Of a DNA stretch of 64,000 bases, positions 63,447 through 64,000 are shown piece after piece. The notes beneath the pieces were generated by a model that ran no database searches, had not been told where the DNA came from, and worked only from the letters and a program-made list of their open reading frames with translations. The translations under genes and the position numbers were made by a program. How positions within the stretch are numbered: the first letter of the stretch is position 1; every line of letters starts with the position of its first letter. This stretch comes from Roseomonas sp. E05 (lineage in GTDB: Bacteria; Pseudomonadota; Alphaproteobacteria; Acetobacterales; Acetobacteraceae): assembly GCF_030063475.1 (NCBI RefSeq), contig NZ_JASIRT010000019.1:24470-88469 (forward strand), in the 5' to 3' direction.

Positions 63447-63776
63447 ATGGAGCGGACGGCGCTGGTCTATCTCGCCGCCGCTCTGGCGGAGATTGGCGGC
63501 TGCTTCGCCTTCTGGGCCTGGCTGCGGCTGGGCAAGGGCGCCTGGCTGGCGCTGCCCGGTCTCGCCTCCCTCACCGCCTTCGCGGCGCTGCTCACACTGG
63601 TGGAAAGCAGCGCCGCCGGGCGGGCCTTCGCCGCCTATGGCGGGGTCTACATCGTCGCCTCGCTGGGCTGGCTCTGGGCGGTGGAAGGGCTGCGCCCGGA
63701 CCGCTGGGACCTGCTCGGCGGGGCGGTCTGCCTGCTCGGCGCCGGCATCATCCTGCTGGCCCCGCGCGGCGGCTGA
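63447..63776 (+). CDS. YnfA-family small membrane protein
   Basis: 109 aa with four membrane helices, the SMR-like YnfA fold. Marks: [20 protein letters not shown], the [20 protein letters not shown] stretch and [20 protein letters not shown]. YnfA proteins are putative drug/cation exporters, little studied. ATG at 63447, four bases after the aldehyde dehydrogenase stop. Confidence 0.9.
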   Translation: MERTALVYLAAALAEIGGCFAFWAWLRLGKGAWLALPGLASLTAFAALLTLVESSAAGRAFAAYGGVYIVASLGWLWAVEGLRPDRWDLLGGAVCLLGAGIILLAPRGG

Positions 63777-63818
63777 GCCGCCCCAGACATTTTTCGTTCG
63801 CTCTGGCCCGCAGAAAAC

Positions 63819-63889
63819 GCTCTAACTATTTGATTTTACGAGCATCTTCACCCGTTCCGATGATGCCGTCGGAATGGGATCCGCTCTAG
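63819..63889. repeat. Palindromic intergenic repeat or IS-flank element
   Basis: Two copies of GCTCTA(A/G) (63819-63825 and 63883-63889) enclose a hairpin with stem CCCGTTCCGA / TCGGAATGGG (63851-63860 and 63869-63878, one G-T pair). The A/T-rich left half differs from the surrounding DNA. It lies between ynfA and the transposase end, and could be a RIME-like repeat of alphaproteobacteria or belong to the IS end. Confidence 0.5.
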
Positions 63890-63904
63890 GCGGTGGTGAC
63901 GATT

Positions 63905-64000
63905 TCAGCGGAGTAGGATGGCGATTGAGGCGAGCAGAACGAAGCCGCGGAAGTTGGCGAGGAGCTTGTCGTAGCGGGTTGCGACGCGACGGAACTGCTT
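63905..64000 (-). mobile_element. IS5-family transposase, C-terminal end (runs off the window)
   Basis: The last 31 codons of a transposase are visible on the minus strand. They show FRRVATRYDKLLANFRG followed by FVLLASIAILLR and a stop, the typical C-terminus of IS5-family (IS427-like) DDE transposases, where RRxxTRYDK is conserved. The rest lies beyond base 64000, so whether the element is whole is unknown. The terminal inverted repeat was not identified with certainty; it should lie a few tens of bases downstream of the stop, around 63880-63900. Confidence 0.85.

Overview
The window comes from a very GC-rich alphaproteobacterium, most likely a member of the Acetobacteraceae (Roseomonas-like). 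This rests on base composition, the ruvCAB-ybgC-tolQRAB-pal-cpoB-tilS order, a zapA/6S RNA/5-FCL locus, an EcfG-type sigma factor with matching promoter motifs, and family-level resemblance of the proteins; no database search was possible. Coding density is very high, many genes overlap by 1-8 bases (ATGA, GTGA), GTG and TTG starts are common, and no stretch over 300 bases lacks a gene.

Region by region. 1-9.5 kb (minus strand): yebC, ruvCAB, ybgC, the whole Tol-Pal envelope system (tolQRAB, pal, cpoB) and the start of tilS. 9.7-12 kb: a MscS channel and the divergent ohrR/ohr peroxide pair with a palindromic operator and two tandem terminators. 12-14.3 kb (minus): coiled-coil gene, zapA, a probable 6S RNA, 5-formyl-THF cyclo-ligase, YmdB-type phosphoesterase. 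14.4-17 kb: unknown gene, class I aldolase, thiE, cupin. 17-21.7 kb (minus): a radical SAM gene translationally coupled to a YnjBCD-type ABC importer. 21.8-23.2 kb: two glutathione transferases. 23.4-29.1 kb: a diffusible-signal-factor (DSF) module with an RpfF-like synthase, an RpfC-like hybrid kinase and a REC-PAS-GGDEF-EAL regulator. 29.3-32.5 kb: an EcfG/ECF15-like sigma factor followed by small stress-type genes, several preceded by GGAAC-N16-(C/G)GT(T/C) motifs. 32.6-34.8 kb: egtB-egtD (ergothioneine). 35-52.3 kb: a tightly packed seven-gene alpha-glucan/trehalose operon (glgE, treS-maltokinase fusion, glgB, glgX, treZ, malQ, treY). 52.5-58.3 kb: two small envelope proteins, a Gfo/Idh/MocA oxidoreductase, secD-secF, and a divergent EAL-domain protein. 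58.3-63.8 kb: iron alcohol dehydrogenase, LctP-family permease, enoyl-CoA hydratase, aldehyde dehydrogenase, YnfA. The window ends inside an IS5-family transposase.

Much of the centre concerns stress and lifestyle control: signal-dependent c-di-GMP turnover, a general-stress-type sigma factor with its likely targets, ergothioneine, and trehalose/glucan stores. The best candidates for something not well described are the DSF module whose regulator carries GGDEF-EAL in place of the RpfG HD-GYP domain, the radical SAM gene coupled to a YnjBCD-type importer, and GlgE carrying an extra, apparently dead, GH13 domain at its N-terminus.
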